Of a stretch of 64,000 nucleotides of DNA, positions 53,757 to 63,268 are shown one piece after another. The notes under the pieces are model-generated. The model had not been told where the DNA came from. It searched no databases and saw only the letters and a list, made by a program, of their open reading frames with translations. The translations under genes and the position numbers were made by a program. Position 1 is the first letter of the stretch. Every line of letters starts with the position of its first letter. This DNA comes from Gemmobacter aquarius (GTDB lineage: Bacteria; Pseudomonadota; Alphaproteobacteria; Rhodobacterales; Rhodobacteraceae), in contig NZ_CP028919.1 of assembly GCF_003060865.1 (NCBI RefSeq), forward strand, positions 1-64,000, in the 5' to 3' direction.

Positions 53757-55369
53757 CTTACGCTCCGCCGGGAGTGCCACGTCTGATACATCAAACGTGG
53801 AAAAACAATAATGTGCCCGAAGGTATGGGCTTTCCCGAAAGTTGGAAGGCCTGCAATCCGGGTTGGACGTACCGGTTCTGGACCGATGACGACCTGCTGG
53901 AATTCTTTCGTCAGGAACGCCCCGATCTTCTCGATCTTTTCCTGAGCTATGACAAGCCGGTGCAGAAGGCTGATCTGGCGCGGTATTGCATCTTGCACCG
54001 TTATGGCGGGATCTATGCCGATATCGACACGCGGTGCCTGGCCTCGGCCGAGCCTATCGCGGGCGACCGCCGTGTCATCCTGTGCGAGGAGCCGCCCCGC
54101 CACCGTGAACCGGCCTTGCAGCGCGGGCTGAAGACCATGTGGTTCAACGGAACCATGGCCAGCCCGCCGGAGCACCCGTTTTGGGAAGATGTGATCGCTG
54201 CATGCAGGCTGATGGCACCACGGCGCGCTTTCGATGTGCTGGAAAACACCGGCCCCTTGCTGCTGAGCGCCGTCGTGGAACGCTGGCAGGCGAAAGCGCC
54301 CGATGCGATGGCTTTGCATTCCTGTGGCCTGTTTGCGGAGAACGATGTGCATGGCGGCGGCTTTGACGGCACGCATTACGGCCCTTATGGCGACCTGCGG
54401 TTGTCTTCGCATCTTTGGGCAGGCAGCTGGTTCACTATCCGCCACGACCGGTGGATCCAGCGCAAGGTGTCACGGCTGCATCAGGCGCGTGACTGGCTGT
54501 TCGGCGGGCCACGGCTTGACCCTGCAGCAACCCTCGGGGCGCTTGATTGCGGGTTTCTGGACCGACCGATAGCCCCCACTGGGCCGGAAGCCGCGGTCCT
54601 TGTGCTGGTACCTGTGCGAGACGCCGAGGACGATCTGCCGCGCTGCTTCGAGCTTTTGTCGCGGATCGACCATCCGAAGGAAAACCTGCATGTCCGCTTG
54701 GGCCATGGCGACAGCCGTGACGGAACGGCCCGCGTCTTGAAGGAGCTGGTCGCCAGGCACGCGGGCGATTTTGCATCCGTGGCGGTGGTCGATCTTTTGC
54801 GGAACGCGCCACAAGTGTCGCGTGCGCTGCGGTCACGGCGCGGCATCCAGAGGGCGCGGCGCGCCGGGATCGCAAGAGCGCGCAATGACCTTTTGACGGC
54901 GAGCCTGACCGATGAAATCGACTGGGTGCTTTGGGTCGATGCCGATGTGATCGACTACCCGCAAGGCGTGCTTGGGCGGCTGCTTTCCGAGCGCGAAAAG
55001 ATAGTGACGCCGGATTGCGTGCTGGAAGCGGGAGGGCCGAGTTTCGACCAGAATGCGTTTTTCGAAAACGGCGTACCGACGCGTCCGGTCTATTACAAAC
55101 AGGTGCGTGACGGCATTCTGCAACCGCCATCAGACTGGTGGTATAGACGGCATCTTTCGGACCTGCGTTATCTTGACCGCGTACCGTTGCATGGCGTGGG
55201 GGGAACGATGCTGCTCGTGCAAGCCGATATTCACCGCGCAGGAGTGCGCTTTCCCGAACGCCCCTATCGCCATTTGATTGAAACCGAAGGGTTTGGTCGG
55301 TTGGCGCGCGACGCCGGTGTCGTCCCCATCGGGCTGCCCAACGTGCAGATCATCCATGCAAACCGCTAG
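53750..55369 (+). CDS. two-domain glycosyltransferase: GT32-like plus Anp1/GT62-like
   Basis: A 539-residue fusion. Residues 1-250 match the Gly_transf_sug (GT32) group: PRLIHQTWKNNNVPEGM, ADLARYCILHRYGGIYADIDTR with the DXD at D91/D93, and SGP-like late loops. Residues about 284-530 resemble the Anp1/MNN9 (GT62) family: LVLVPVRDAEDDLPRCFELL, GDSRDGTARVL, ARARNDLL and the metal motif VLWVDADVIDYP near 392-402, then a late LIIETEGFGRLARDAG-like segment. Both domains keep their acidic motifs, so both may be active. The Anp1 family is known mainly from fungal mannan synthesis. Weak AAGTGA ribosome site. Confidence 0.75.
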   Translation: MASYAPPGVPRLIHQTWKNNNVPEGMGFPESWKACNPGWTYRFWTDDDLLEFFRQERPDLLDLFLSYDKPVQKADLARYCILHRYGGIYADIDTRCLASAEPIAGDRRVILCEEPPRHREPALQRGLKTMWFNGTMASPPEHPFWEDVIAACRLMAPRRAFDVLENTGPLLLSAVVERWQAKAPDAMALHSCGLFAENDVHGGGFDGTHYGPYGDLRLSSHLWAGSWFTIRHDRWIQRKVSRLHQARDWLFGGPRLDPAATLGALDCGFLDRPIAPTGPEAAVLVLVPVRDAEDDLPRCFELLSRIDHPKENLHVRLGHGDSRDGTARVLKELVARHAGDFASVAVVDLLRNAPQVSRALRSRRGIQRARRAGIARARNDLLTASLTDEIDWVLWVDADVIDYPQGVLGRLLSEREKIVTPDCVLEAGGPSFDQNAFFENGVPTRPVYYKQVRDGILQPPSDWWYRRHLSDLRYLDRVPLHGVGGTMLLVQADIHRAGVRFPERPYRHLIETEGFGRLARDAGVVPIGLPNVQIIHANR

Positions 55370-56183
55370 CGCCACGGACCGGCGGATACCGGCGCTGGTG
55401 CTGACCTGCCGCATCGCACCGCCTGAACGCCGCGCTTCGGCACTGGCGCAATTGGCGGGACTGTCCGATCTGTTGCGCGTCGAAATGGTCGACGGGTTCA
55501 TCGATAGCGATGATAGCACGCTTCGTCTGCACGATCCTGTGCAAGAGCGACGCTGGACCCGCCGCCCCATGACCCTGCGCGAGGTCGCGACCTATGGCAC
55601 CCATCGCTGCGGCTGGCAGAGGCTGATCGAAACAGGGGCGGATCACGCCCTGCTGCTGGAGGATGATTTCATCCTGACCGATCCGGCGGCCTTGCGGCGT
55701 CTGCTCGAAAACCTGCCCGCTTGCATGGCGCCTGATGTCGACATGCTGAAACTGTTCGACTTTCCCGACAGCACAAGCAACGGCTGGGCCTTGCACCGCG
55801 AGGTGGCGGGGGAAACCCTGCTCTTTCCGCGTTACCCGAAGGTGGGCGCGGTAGGCTACGTGCTTTCCGCGCGAGGCGCGGGAAAGTTCTTGTACCGTCA
55901 AACGGTGTTTCGGCCGATAGACGAAGATTTACGGTATTACTGGGAGCTTGGCCTGCGTGTCTGGACATTGGCGCGGCCGCTGGTCAGGGACGGGTCGGCG
56001 ACGCTGGGGGGCAGCCTGCTGGAAGAGGAAAGGAAGGCCTTTCGTCCAATGCGCGCTGCCGGTGGACGGTTGCGCTTTCACCTGATCGGCGGGCATCGAC
56101 GGATCCGCAACCTTGCGGCCTTTGCCACTGCATGCTTGCGCCTGAAGGACGTCACGCTGCGAAGGTCATGGCACCGGTCCTGA
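55356..56183 (+). CDS. glycosyltransferase family 25-like (275 aa)
   Basis: It starts in the last codons of the GT32-Anp1 gene (14-bp overlap). It has ALVLTCRIAPPERRASALAQLAGL, a TLREVATYGTHRCGWQRLIETGADHALLLEDDFILTD segment with the LEDD metal motif, and the GAVGYVLSARGAGKFL acceptor segment of GT25 enzymes. Three consecutive sugar-transfer domains in one unit suggest it extends the same glycan. Followed 17 bp later by the EcfG promoter of the hybrid kinase. Confidence 0.82.
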   Translation: MQTASATDRRIPALVLTCRIAPPERRASALAQLAGLSDLLRVEMVDGFIDSDDSTLRLHDPVQERRWTRRPMTLREVATYGTHRCGWQRLIETGADHALLLEDDFILTDPAALRRLLENLPACMAPDVDMLKLFDFPDSTSNGWALHREVAGETLLFPRYPKVGAVGYVLSARGAGKFLYRQTVFRPIDEDLRYYWELGLRVWTLARPLVRDGSATLGGSLLEEERKAFRPMRAAGGRLRFHLIGGHRRIRNLAAFATACLRLKDVTLRRSWHRS

Positions 56184-56200
56184 CCGCAAAAACGCCCGAG

Positions 56201-56225
56201 GGAACCTTTTGACGCGCGCTGCGTT
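56201..56225 (+). promoter_or_regulatory. EcfG-type promoter for the hybrid HWE kinase
   Basis: GGAAC (56201-56205), a 16-base spacer, CGTT (56222-56225): an exact match. The transcript would begin near 56232, about 22 bases before the kinase ATG at 56254, and after the alternative TTG at 56209. This decides the start in favour of 56254 under stress. Confidence 0.75.
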
Positions 56226-56253
56226 CGGGTCACTGGGCGGACCGGGGCGCGAC

Positions 56254-59202
56254 ATGATTTGCGATAACGCGGCAGACTGGCCGATGGGTTCAGGTGAAAT
56301 GGCCCGGCGGATGCGTGACCTTGACTGGGACGCAACGCCGCTTGGCGCTCCCGACGCATGGCCCTTATCACTGCGAATTCTGACCGAGGTGATGCTGGCC
56401 GCCAAGCAGCCTATGTTCGTGACATGGGGCGCGGATCGAACGACGCTTTACAATGATGCCTATGCGGAAATCCTTGCCGACAAACACCCGGCGCTCGGTC
56501 GGGCGATAGAGGATATCTGGTCGGAAATCTGGGAGCCCGACCTGAGGCAGATCGTCGCCCGCGCCTATGAGGGCGAGGCGCTGCACATGTCGGACATCAC
56601 GTTCCAGCTGTTCCGGAACGGCGCGTTCCGAGAGGCGCAATTCTCGTTTTCCTATACCCCTGTCAGCGATGCGGGCGGGCGCGTTCAGGGCTTCTTTTGC
56701 CCCTGCCTCGAGATCACCGATGCGATCAGCGAGGAGCGCCGCGCCCGGTTTCGCGAAGGGCTGGCCGAGACGTTGCGCCGGTCGGCTGACCCCGAAACCA
56801 TTGCCCATGAGGCGGCCAGCCTTTTGGCGCGGCATCTCGGGGCAGAGCAGGCTGCCTATCTGGAGATCGACGAGGCCGGTGAATTGGGCACCGTTCGCCG
56901 CGACTGGACCAGTGGCACATTGCCCAGCATGGCCGGAACGCACCGTTTGCAGGATTTCGGAGAGGCTTTCGCCGCCGCGCTGCGGGCGGGAGAAAGCATA
57001 GTCATACCCGATGTGGGCGACACGGGCGCTTTGCCCATCGCGCCGGATGCCTTTGCCAAGCGTGGCATCGGGGCAGTGTTGCACGTGCCGCATTTCCATG
57101 ACCGCCGTCTTGTCGGGGTGCTTGCGTTGAATGCCGCCAGACCGCGTGACTGGCATCCGGCAGATGTGGCGCTGGTCGTGGAAGTGGTGGAGCGCATCAA
57201 CCGCGCGGTCGATCGTGCCCGTTCGGAAAGGTCGCTGCGCGAGAGCGAGGCGCGGCTTCGCGTCAGCGAGGACCGCCATGCGCTTTTGCTGAAGCTTAGC
57301 GATGCGATCAGGGACCGTCGGGATGCGAAGGACGTCTTGCATGCGGCGGCACAGGTTTTCGGAACCCATCTCGGTGTGACCTTTGCCGGTTTCGCCGAAG
57401 TTGACGGGGATGGTCTGGCAAGGACGGATGGCCAATACAGTTCCCGCGGCCAAACCCCGGCCTTCGCCAACCGCGCCGTGGCAATCGACAGCTTTGGCAG
57501 GTCGATTGCCACGGCCCTGCGTCTGGGGCAGACGGTGATCGTGGCGGATATGGCGACGGCGCATGGCTTTACGTCGGCGGAAAAGGCGGCAGTGCGGGGG
57601 CTTGGCGTCAGGGCCTTCGTCCTGTCGCCCGTGCTGTGGCAGGGGAAGCTGGAAGCCTATCTCTTTGCCGCAAGCGACACGCCCCGTTTCTGGACGAAAT
57701 CCGAGGTCGATCTTGTGCGCGAGACGGCCGAACGTACTTTTTCGGCGTTGCATCGCGCCCGCGCCGAGGCGGCGCTGATCGAAAGCGAGGCACGGTTCCG
57801 CGCGCTTGTCCATTCGACCTCGGACATCGCCTTCCGTGTCAGTGCCGACTGGACAGAGTTGGAACATGTAGATGCCTTGGGCCGGCCCTTGCACAATGCG
57901 GGCAGCGAATGGATCAGCCTTTATGTCACGCCCGAGGACCAGCCCCATGTGCGCGCGACGCTGGATCAGGCGATCAGGGCGAAAGCGCCGGTCGATCTGG
58001 AGCACAGGTGGAGAAAGCCGGACAACACGATAGCCTGGATCCGGATGCGGGCGGTGCCGCTTTATGATCCGTCGGGCACGATCTACGAATGGTTCGGGGC
58101 CTCGACCGACATTACCGAAAGCAAGCGGCTGGCGCATAGCCAGAGGGTGCTGCTTTCGGAACTGGACCACAGGGTCAAGAATATCCTTGCCGTGGTGCAA
58201 TCCATCGCACACCAGACCTTCCGGCCTGCCGACGGTCCGTTGCCGGACGAAGCGCGGCGGCTTTTGGGCCGGATTTCGGCCTTGGCCGAGTCGCACAGGC
58301 TTTTGGCGCGCAGCAGTTGGCAAGGGGCGAGCTTTCGCGAATTGGTCGACGGGGCGGTCGCGCCGCATCGCTGGGGCAATGCGGACAGGATCACGGTCGA
58401 TGGCCCCGATCTGCAAATCAATCCGCGGGCTGCACAGACGCTGGTGCTTGCCCTGCACGAGTTGGTGACGAACGCGGCAAAATACGGTGCGCTTTCGCGG
58501 CCCGAGGGGATGTTGTCGGTGATCTGGGCGGTGAGCGGGGTTGAAGATGCCCGCAACATGACCCTGTGCTGGTCTGAAACACTGGGGCCGCAGCTTGCCG
58601 GGGCGCCTGCCCGCCGGGGTTTCGGCTCGCTTCTTATCGAACACACGCTGGCTTTCGAGCTTGAAGGAAGTGCAAAGCTCGATTTCGCGCCGGACGGGTT
58701 GAAGGTGCAGGTGGAATTGCCGTTGCGGAACCTTGTTCCGCAGGACACGGCACACCCTGTGGCCGCGCCTGCCGACAGCGCGCCTGCGTCTTCGGGAAGC
58801 GATATTGCCATATTGAAGGGCAAGCGCGTTCTGGTCGTCGAGGACGAACATCTGGTCGCGCATGAAACGGTCTGCGCGCTGGCTAAGGCAGGGTGCGAGG
58901 TGATCGGGCCGATGCCCAATCTGAACACCGCGCTCGCTTCGGCAGGGGCGGCGGCACCCGATGCCGCAGTCCTCGACATCAACCTCGGCAGCGATCTTGT
59001 CTGGCCTGTCGCCCTTTTGCTGAGGGCGAAAGGCGTGCCCTTTGTCTTTGTCACGGGTTATGCCGCGCCGGTCGACGTGCCAGAGGCCTTGCAAGATGTG
59101 CTTCGACTGGAAAAACCGCTCAGGCCGGATTGTATCATCCAGAGATTGGCCGACGAAGTGGCGAAGTCTGGCGCAACCTATCGCATTCCGGCCTTGGCGT
59201 GA
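56254..59202 (+). CDS. hybrid HWE-family sensor histidine kinase with C-terminal receiver (982 aa)
   Basis: A soluble multi-sensor kinase. Order: PAS-like start with the WDATPLGAPDAWP segment common in HWE kinases, GAF (about 162-315), second GAF (about 345-500), PAS (about 508-622), HWE phosphoacceptor helix SELDHRVKNILAVVQSIAHQ with H639, HATPase with ALHELVTNAAKYGAL and the GFGSLLIEHTLAFEL region, and a receiver with D908 in AVLDINLG and the lysine in LRLEKPLRP. No membrane segment. An EcfG promoter precedes the gene, so it may be a stress-induced member of the phosphosignalling network feeding PhyR. Possible phytochrome-like or heme GAF function cannot be assigned. Confidence 0.9.
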   Translation: MICDNAADWPMGSGEMARRMRDLDWDATPLGAPDAWPLSLRILTEVMLAAKQPMFVTWGADRTTLYNDAYAEILADKHPALGRAIEDIWSEIWEPDLRQIVARAYEGEALHMSDITFQLFRNGAFREAQFSFSYTPVSDAGGRVQGFFCPCLEITDAISEERRARFREGLAETLRRSADPETIAHEAASLLARHLGAEQAAYLEIDEAGELGTVRRDWTSGTLPSMAGTHRLQDFGEAFAAALRAGESIVIPDVGDTGALPIAPDAFAKRGIGAVLHVPHFHDRRLVGVLALNAARPRDWHPADVALVVEVVERINRAVDRARSERSLRESEARLRVSEDRHALLLKLSDAIRDRRDAKDVLHAAAQVFGTHLGVTFAGFAEVDGDGLARTDGQYSSRGQTPAFANRAVAIDSFGRSIATALRLGQTVIVADMATAHGFTSAEKAAVRGLGVRAFVLSPVLWQGKLEAYLFAASDTPRFWTKSEVDLVRETAERTFSALHRARAEAALIESEARFRALVHSTSDIAFRVSADWTELEHVDALGRPLHNAGSEWISLYVTPEDQPHVRATLDQAIRAKAPVDLEHRWRKPDNTIAWIRMRAVPLYDPSGTIYEWFGASTDITESKRLAHSQRVLLSELDHRVKNILAVVQSIAHQTFRPADGPLPDEARRLLGRISALAESHRLLARSSWQGASFRELVDGAVAPHRWGNADRITVDGPDLQINPRAAQTLVLALHELVTNAAKYGALSRPEGMLSVIWAVSGVEDARNMTLCWSETLGPQLAGAPARRGFGSLLIEHTLAFELEGSAKLDFAPDGLKVQVELPLRNLVPQDTAHPVAAPADSAPASSGSDIAILKGKRVLVVEDEHLVAHETVCALAKAGCEVIGPMPNLNTALASAGAAAPDAAVLDINLGSDLVWPVALLLRAKGVPFVFVTGYAAPVDVPEALQDVLRLEKPLRPDCIIQRLADEVAKSGATYRIPALA

Positions 59203-59284
59203 CGGGTCGGGTCTGCCTGACTTGCAACTGGCGCTTTGCGCTTGTGCTGTTCATAAGTGTGCGAAAAGCTGAAAGTATCTGACA

Positions 59285-60436
59285 ATGGTTGATTTCGACA
59301 AAGCCCTGAAAACCCTTTCTGTGGTGTCGGCCCCCCCCGTGACCGTGACCGAACATGCACAGCGCGTGCAAAAGCTGGCGGGTGTGATGCGCGATCAGGG
59401 CGTGGATGCGCTCTGGTTGGATGCGTCTTCGTCCTTGACCTATTACACGGGGCTTTCGCTTCGCCTTTCCGAACGCATCCACGGTGCGCTGGTTCATCGG
59501 GACGGTTCGTTGACCTATATCACCCCCGAGTTCGAACGGCCCAAGCTGGAAAGCATGATCCGTCTGGCCGGACGTGTTGCGGTCTGGGAGGAGGACGAGA
59601 CTCCCTTTGCCCTATTTGCCGATCTGGCCCGTGGCCGGCTCGCGCTCGACCCCGACACGCCTTACCGCTTCGTCGCGCAAATCAGCGCACAGCCGGGGCT
59701 GACGGTGATGGACGCGGGTGCGATGACCGGCGCTCAGCGGCGCATCAAGTCGGCCAGCGAGATCGCGATCATTCAGGCTGCGATGGATGCGAGCTATGGT
59801 GTGCAAAAGGCCGTCCATGCCGGTCTGCGTGCCGGCATGAAGGCGAGCGAGGTGGCAGATTTCATCGCAGCGGCCCATGCCGCGCTTGGGCTGGCGCATA
59901 CCTTTGCCGCCGTGCAATTCGGCGAAGCGACCGCCTATCCGCATGGCGTGGCCCATGACCAGACGCTGGCGCAGGGTGACATGGTCCTTGTCGATCTTGG
60001 CGCGCGGCTGCATGGCTATCATTCCGACATTACCCGCACATACGTCTTTGGCACCCCGACGGAACGGCAAGCCTATTTGTGGTCATGCGAACACAAGGCG
60101 CAGCAGGCCGGATTTGCCGCCGCGCAACCGGGCGCGCTGTGCGAGGTGGTGGACAAAGCCGCCCGTGACACGCTTGTTCATGCGGGCTTTGGACCGGGAT
60201 ATTCGGTTCCGGGCCTGCCGCACCGCACGGGGCATGGTCTGGGGCTCGACATTCACGAAGAGCCGTGGATCGTCAAAGGCAACAAAACGCCACTCGAGGC
60301 GGGCATGTGCTTTTCCATCGAGCCGATGCTGTGCGTTTACGGCGAATGCGGCGTAAGGCTCGAGGATATCGCCTATATGACAGATACCGGCGCACGTTGG
60401 TTCTGCCCTCCGGCAAACCGGCCCGATGCACCCTGA
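59285..60436 (+). CDS. M24-family Xaa-Pro peptidase (PepQ/PepP-like)
   Basis: A 383-residue metallopeptidase that removes N-terminal residues before proline. The N-terminal creatinase domain begins TVTEHAQRVQKLAGVMRDQGVDAL. The metal ligands are visible: Asp in VLVDLGARLHGYHSDITRT (two Asp), His in HRTGHGLGLDIHEEPW, Glu in SIEPMLCVYGECGVRLEDIAY (two Glu). It lies just upstream of a dipeptide/oligopeptide ABC importer in the same direction, consistent with use of imported peptides. A small hairpin and AT-rich spacer separate it from dppA. It follows the kinase by 82 bp. Confidence 0.92.
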   Translation: MVDFDKALKTLSVVSAPPVTVTEHAQRVQKLAGVMRDQGVDALWLDASSSLTYYTGLSLRLSERIHGALVHRDGSLTYITPEFERPKLESMIRLAGRVAVWEEDETPFALFADLARGRLALDPDTPYRFVAQISAQPGLTVMDAGAMTGAQRRIKSASEIAIIQAAMDASYGVQKAVHAGLRAGMKASEVADFIAAAHAALGLAHTFAAVQFGEATAYPHGVAHDQTLAQGDMVLVDLGARLHGYHSDITRTYVFGTPTERQAYLWSCEHKAQQAGFAAAQPGALCEVVDKAARDTLVHAGFGPGYSVPGLPHRTGHGLGLDIHEEPWIVKGNKTPLEAGMCFSIEPMLCVYGECGVRLEDIAYMTDTGARWFCPPANRPDAP

Positions 60437-60596
60437 ACGGGTGATCGCAGCGCGAAATTTTACCAAAAAGAAAAAATATGTTGTCAGTGACCCGCGTATC
60501 GACTTGAATACAGAGCAAGTTTTCACTGGCCAGCAGAGCACGTCCTTGCGGCCTGCAAGAAAACAAAAGACTTCTCAACCCGAAGGGAGAACACTC

Positions 60597-62189
60597 GTGA
60601 AGAATTTCCTCATTTTTGCATCGGCGCTGGCGCTGAGTGCGGCGATGGCCGAAGCAAAGACGTTCGTCTATTGCTCGGAAGCCTCGCCTGAAGGCTTTGA
60701 CCCTGCGCCCTACACCGCTGGCGGCACCTTCGATGCCTCGGCACACCCGATCTACAACCGCCTGACCGAATTCAAGCAGGGCACGACCGAGGTCGAGCCG
60801 GGTCTTGCGGAAAGCTGGGAAGTGTCGGCTGACGGCATGGAATACACGTTCAAACTGCGTCAGGGCGTCAAGTGGCAGTCGAGCGACACGTTCACCCCGA
60901 CGCGCGATTTCAACGCCGATGACGTGATCTTTTCCTATGACCGTCAGGGCAATGCCGAAAACCCGTGGCACCAGTATATCGCTGGCATAACCTATGAATA
61001 CTATACCTCGATGGCGATGCCCGAGCTGATCAAATCGATCGAAAAGGTCGATGACTACACGGTCAAATTTACGCTGAACCAGCCCGAAGCGCCGTTCCTT
61101 GCCAATATCGCGATGCCCTTCGCGTCGATCGTGTCAAAGGAATACGCCGATGCGCTGATGGCGGCGGGAACGCCCGAAGACCTGAACAACCTGCCGATCG
61201 GCACTGGCCCGTTCAAGTTCGTGGCCTACCAGAAGGACGCAGTGATCCGTTACCAGAAGAACGCCGATTACTGGGGCACGGCTCCGCTGATCGACGATCT
61301 GGTCTTTGCGATCACGCCCGATGCCGCAGTGCGTCTGCAAAAGCTGAAAGCCAACGAATGCCAGCTGATGCCCTATCCGGCACCTGCCGACATCGAGGCG
61401 ATCAAAGCCGATCCGAACCTGAAGATGGACGAACAGGCCGGTCTGAATGTGGGCTATCTGGCCTATAACACGACCATGGCGCCGTTCGACAATCCGAACG
61501 TCCGCAAGGCGTTGAACATGGCGATCAACAAGCAGGCCATCGTCGACGCGGTGTTCCAGGGCGCGGCTGTGCCTGCGAAAAACCCGATCCCGCCGACCAT
61601 GTGGTCGTATAACGATGCCGTGCAGGACGATGCCTACGATCCGGAAGCCGCCAAGAAGATGCTGGAAGAAGCCGGCGTCAAGGATCTGTCGATGAAGATC
61701 TGGGCGATGCCGGTGCAGCGCCCCTATATGCCCAACGCCCGCCGCACGGCAGAACTGATGCAGGAAGACCTGTCCAAGGTCGGCGTGTCGGTCGAGATCA
61801 TCTCCTATGAATGGGGCGAGTATCTGCAAAAGTCGATGGAAGCGGGCCGTGACGGTGCCGTGATCCTTGGCTGGACCGGCGACAACGGCGATCCGGACAA
61901 CTTCCTGTCGGTTCTGCTCTCCTGCACCTCGGCTGGCGAAGGCGGGGCAAACCGCGCCTTCTGGTGCAACGAGGACTTCTCGAAGCTGTTGCAAGACGCC
62001 AAGGTGACTGCCGATCAGGCCGAACGCACCAAGCTGTACGAACAGGCGCAGGTGATCTTCAAAGAGCAGGCCCCGTGGTTCACCATCGCACACTCGACCC
62101 AGTATGTGCCGATGTCGAACAAGGTGTCGGGCTTCAAGATGAGCCCGCTTGGCGATTTCACCTTTGATACGGTAGATATCGCCGAGTAA
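60597..62189 (+). CDS. dppA: periplasmic dipeptide/oligopeptide-binding protein (DppA-like)
   Basis: A solute-binding protein of the SBP_bac_5 family, 530 residues. The signal peptide is MKNFLIFASALALSAAMAEA, starting at the GTG 60597 with a strong GAAGGGAGAA ribosome site. The mature part has the family opening VYCSEASPEGFDPAPYTAGG, the LAESWEVSADGMEYTFKLRQGVKW block, and the NNxPIGTGPFKFV block (here NNLPIGTGPFKF). Four cysteines in the mature chain, two of them in the late LSCTSAGEGGANRAFWCN, may form disulfides as in DppA. It feeds the permeases that follow. Confidence 0.93.
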   Translation: MKNFLIFASALALSAAMAEAKTFVYCSEASPEGFDPAPYTAGGTFDASAHPIYNRLTEFKQGTTEVEPGLAESWEVSADGMEYTFKLRQGVKWQSSDTFTPTRDFNADDVIFSYDRQGNAENPWHQYIAGITYEYYTSMAMPELIKSIEKVDDYTVKFTLNQPEAPFLANIAMPFASIVSKEYADALMAAGTPEDLNNLPIGTGPFKFVAYQKDAVIRYQKNADYWGTAPLIDDLVFAITPDAAVRLQKLKANECQLMPYPAPADIEAIKADPNLKMDEQAGLNVGYLAYNTTMAPFDNPNVRKALNMAINKQAIVDAVFQGAAVPAKNPIPPTMWSYNDAVQDDAYDPEAAKKMLEEAGVKDLSMKIWAMPVQRPYMPNARRTAELMQEDLSKVGVSVEIISYEWGEYLQKSMEAGRDGAVILGWTGDNGDPDNFLSVLLSCTSAGEGGANRAFWCNEDFSKLLQDAKVTADQAERTKLYEQAQVIFKEQAPWFTIAHSTQYVPMSNKVSGFKMSPLGDFTFDTVDIAE

Positions 62190-62212
62190 TCGGTTCAACC
62201 CAAGGTAACCTG

Positions 62213-62240
62213 ACGCGCGGGGGCGCATGTCCCCGCGCGT
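62213..62240. terminator. GC-rich hairpin between dppA and dppB
   Basis: ACGCGCGGGG (62213-62222) and CCCCGCGCGT (62231-62240) pair perfectly over 10 bp around an 8-base loop, followed by TGTTTC. It sits 24 bp after the dppA stop and 20 bp before the dppB ATG. Such hairpins usually stop part of the transcripts or protect the dppA mRNA, so the binding protein is made in excess over the permeases. Confidence 0.75.
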
Positions 62241-62260
62241 TGTTTCAAATCCGGGCGCGC

Positions 62261-63268
62261 ATGATCCGTTTCATATTCTCCAAGCTTCTCTATCTGGTCC
62301 CGACCTTTCTCGGGATCACGGTCATCGCCTTCAGCTTCGTGCGGATCCTGCCGGGCGACCCGGTGCTGTTGATGGCGGGCGAACGGGGGGTCACGCCGGA
62401 ACGTCACGCGCAACTGACCGCGCAGCTTGGCTATGACAAGAACATCGTCCTGCAATATTTCGATTTCCTCGGCCGGCTGTTCCACGGCGATTTCGGCAAT
62501 TCGCTGGTCACCAAGAAGCCGGTGCTGACCGAGTTTTTGACGCTGTTCCCTGCCACGGTCGAACTGGGTCTTTGCGCCATCATCATCGCCACGCTGATCG
62601 GCGTGCCGGTGGGTGTTCTGGCTGCGATGCGGCGGGGAAGCTGGTTTGATCAGGTTTCAATGACGGCGGCGCTGGTCGGATTTTCCATGCCGATCTTCTG
62701 GTGGGGGTTGCTGCTCATCATCTTCTTTTCCGGCATCCTTGGCTGGACGCCGGTTTCGGGCCGTATCAGCCTGATGTTCTTCTTTCCCGACGTGACCGGC
62801 TTCATGCTGATCGACAGCCTGATTTCCGGTCAGGACGGCGCCTTTGCCTCGGCGCTGAGCCACCTGATATTGCCTTCGGTGGTACTTGCCACGATTCCGC
62901 TTGCGGTGATCGCGCGGCAGACGCGGTCCGCCATGCTCGAGGTGATGGGCGAGGATTACGTCCGCACCGCGCGGGCCAAGGGCATGCCGCCGTTCCGTGT
63001 GATCGGCATCCATGCGCTGCGCAACGCCATGGTGCCGGTGGTGACCACCATCGGCCTGCAAATCGGCGTGCTGATCGCGGGCGCTATCCTGACCGAGACG
63101 ATCTTTTCTTGGCCCGGCATCGGCAAGTGGATGATCGATTCCATCTCGCGCCGCGATTATCCGGTGGTGCAATCGGGGCTTTTGCTGATTGCGGGGCTGG
63201 TGATGCTTGTGAACCTGCTGGTCGATCTGACCTATGGCCTTATCAACCCGAGGATCCGTGTCAAATGA
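62261..63268 (+). CDS. dppB: peptide ABC transporter permease (DppB-like)
   Basis: An inner-membrane permease of 335 residues with six helices. It has the family start FIFSKLLYLVPTFLGITVIAFSFVRILPGDPV and the EAA loop EVMGEDYVRTARAKGMPPFRVIGIHALRNAMVP that docks on the ATPase. The C-terminal LVDLTYGLINPRIRVK is the usual DppB end. The ATG at 62261 is preferred to the TTG at 62240, which lies in the hairpin. It overlaps dppC by ATGA. Confidence 0.93.
   Translation: MIRFIFSKLLYLVPTFLGITVIAFSFVRILPGDPVLLMAGERGVTPERHAQLTAQLGYDKNIVLQYFDFLGRLFHGDFGNSLVTKKPVLTEFLTLFPATVELGLCAIIIATLIGVPVGVLAAMRRGSWFDQVSMTAALVGFSMPIFWWGLLLIIFFSGILGWTPVSGRISLMFFFPDVTGFMLIDSLISGQDGAFASALSHLILPSVVLATIPLAVIARQTRSAMLEVMGEDYVRTARAKGMPPFRVIGIHALRNAMVPVVTTIGLQIGVLIAGAILTETIFSWPGIGKWMIDSISRRDYPVVQSGLLLIAGLVMLVNLLVDLTYGLINPRIRVK

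Noticed and set aside
56368..59094. A 908-codon minus-strand open frame opposite the hybrid kinase
   Set aside because: Antisense shadow. The plus strand encodes a clear multi-domain kinase over the same interval.
60502..60523. Small hairpin ACTTG/CAAGT followed by TTTT between the peptidase and dppA
   Set aside because: A five-base stem is too weak to call a terminator.
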